Notes under the pieces: model-generated
The model's input: only the letters and a program-made list of their open reading frames with translations
The model's database searches: none
What the model was told of the DNA's origin: nothing
Made by a program: the position numbers and the translations under genes
In this document: piece after piece, positions 63,761 through 64,000 of the stretch
Layout: every line of letters starts with the position of its first letter
How positions within the stretch are numbered: position 1 is the first letter of the stretch
DNA from: Prauserella shujinwangii
GTDB taxonomy: Bacteria; Actinomycetota; Actinomycetes; Mycobacteriales; Pseudonocardiaceae
Assembly: GCF_003001955.1 (NCBI RefSeq)
Contig: NZ_PVNH01000001.1
Span: 310,001-374,000, forward strand
Direction of reading: 5' to 3'
DNA: 64,000 bases

Positions 63761-64000
63761 GTGACGGACGTTCAGATCGGGATCGCCGCGGCACTCGAGC
63801 AGTTCTCGCCGAGGGAGTCGGTCCGGCTCGCCGCGCTGGGCGAGCGGCACGGCTTCTCGGGACAGATGGCCGCCGACCACTTCCAGCCGTGGGTGCCCGC
63901 GCAGGGCGAGGCGTCGTTCGTGTGGAGCGTGCTGGCGTCGCTGGCCGAGAACACCACCGGCGACCTCGGGCCGGGCGTCACCTGCCCGTCGTTCCGCCAG
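63761..64000 (+). CDS. F420-dependent glucose-6-phosphate dehydrogenase-like LLM oxidoreductase (C-terminal end outside the window)
   Basis: Only the first 80 residues are visible. VTDVQIGIAAALEQFSPRES, VRLAALGERHGFSGQMAADH, FQPWVPAQGEASFVWSVLAS and GPGVTCPSFRQ match the F420-dependent G6PDH-like family (TIGR03557). The segment DHFQPWVPAQGE is the family's F420-site signature. GTG 63761 has AGGAGGGG upstream. The substrate may be a sugar phosphate or another alcohol. Second LLM gene in a row, separated by 64 bp. Confidence 0.87.
   Translation, partial: MTDVQIGIAAALEQFSPRESVRLAALGERHGFSGQMAADHFQPWVPAQGEASFVWSVLASLAENTTGDLGPGVTCPSFRQ

Overview
The window is very GC-rich (>70% by eye), with dense genes, frequent GTG starts and many 4-nt ATGA/GTGA overlaps. 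This points to an actinomycete of the Pseudonocardiales (Amycolatopsis/Prauserella/Saccharomonospora type). Supporting markers are DUF3040, DUF3558, EspG, XRE-DUF5753/DUF397, a Cvn 'conservon', RNase AS, F420-dependent LLM enzymes, and a phosphofructokinase with the Asp104/Lys124 signature known from Amycolatopsis methanolica. From memory, much of the order (DUF3040, mraZ-rsmH-ftsL-ftsI, fadD15, TB16.3-like SRPBCC, ArsA-like ATPase, acyltransferase, RNase AS, DAHP synthase) parallels the Mycobacterium tuberculosis Rv2160-Rv2190 area. About 59 protein genes are supported, including one 21-residue leader peptide and one 55-residue membrane protein. No tRNA, rRNA, CRISPR or insertion sequence was seen.

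Layout. 1-4.1 kb: DNA glycosylase (partial), ParA-like ATPase, methyltransferase, DNA polymerase IV, DUF3040. 4.2-9.1 kb (minus): MoxR ATPase, DUF58, transglutaminase. 9.4-11.8 kb: four-gene ESX-associated cluster (WXG-like, DUF3558 lipoprotein, WXG100-like, EspG) without an ESX core. 12.0-16.4 kb: start of the division and cell-wall cluster (mraZ, rsmH, ftsL, ftsI), with an MraZ-type operator; murE does not follow. 16.4-19.1 kb: DrrAB-like exporter and divergent TetR regulator. 19.1-26.3 kb: long-chain acyl-CoA ligase, two SRPBCC proteins, phosphoesterase, ArsA-like ATPase, Cys-motif protein, ROK kinase, NUDIX-NYN fusion. 26.4-31.6 kb: membrane protein, esterase, acyltransferase, RNase AS, DAHP synthase preceded by an aromatic leader peptide, phosphofructokinase.

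31.7-39.6 kb: DASS transporter, DUF4345, AraC regulator, DUF2461, pyruvate kinase, thioesterase II, and an XRE/DUF397 cassette. 39.7-47.5 kb: giant LuxR (LAL) regulator, semialdehyde-type dehydrogenase, TetR, acyl-CoA dehydrogenase and 2-methylacyl-CoA racemase (branched acyl-CoA catabolism). 47.8-50.7 kb: small membrane proteins and a lytic transglycosylase. 50.6-53.0 kb (minus): spermidine operon (ornithine decarboxylase, AdoMet decarboxylase, spermidine synthase). 53.05-54.46 kb: long gene-free region. 54.5-59.5 kb: Cvn signalling operon (kinase-like sensor, roadblock, DUF742, small GTPase). 59.6-64.0 kb: fused isobutyryl-CoA mutase and two F420-type LLM oxidoreductases.

The strongest unusual signals are regulatory or structural. 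(1) A leaderless, Tyr-Phe-Trp-Phe leader peptide with competing hairpins sits upstream of the DAHP synthase. (2) Four GTGGNG boxes with exact 10-bp spacing overlap the mraZ promoter. (3) Long perfect palindromes recur in near-identical pairs at gene 3' ends, two of them containing the stop codon. (4) Three 21-bp-period tandem repeats lie in intergenic DNA, and a 9-bp repeat abuts the ornithine decarboxylase start. (5) At least eleven genes have a TANNNT-like -10 box 6-8 nt before the start codon, indicating leaderless transcripts.
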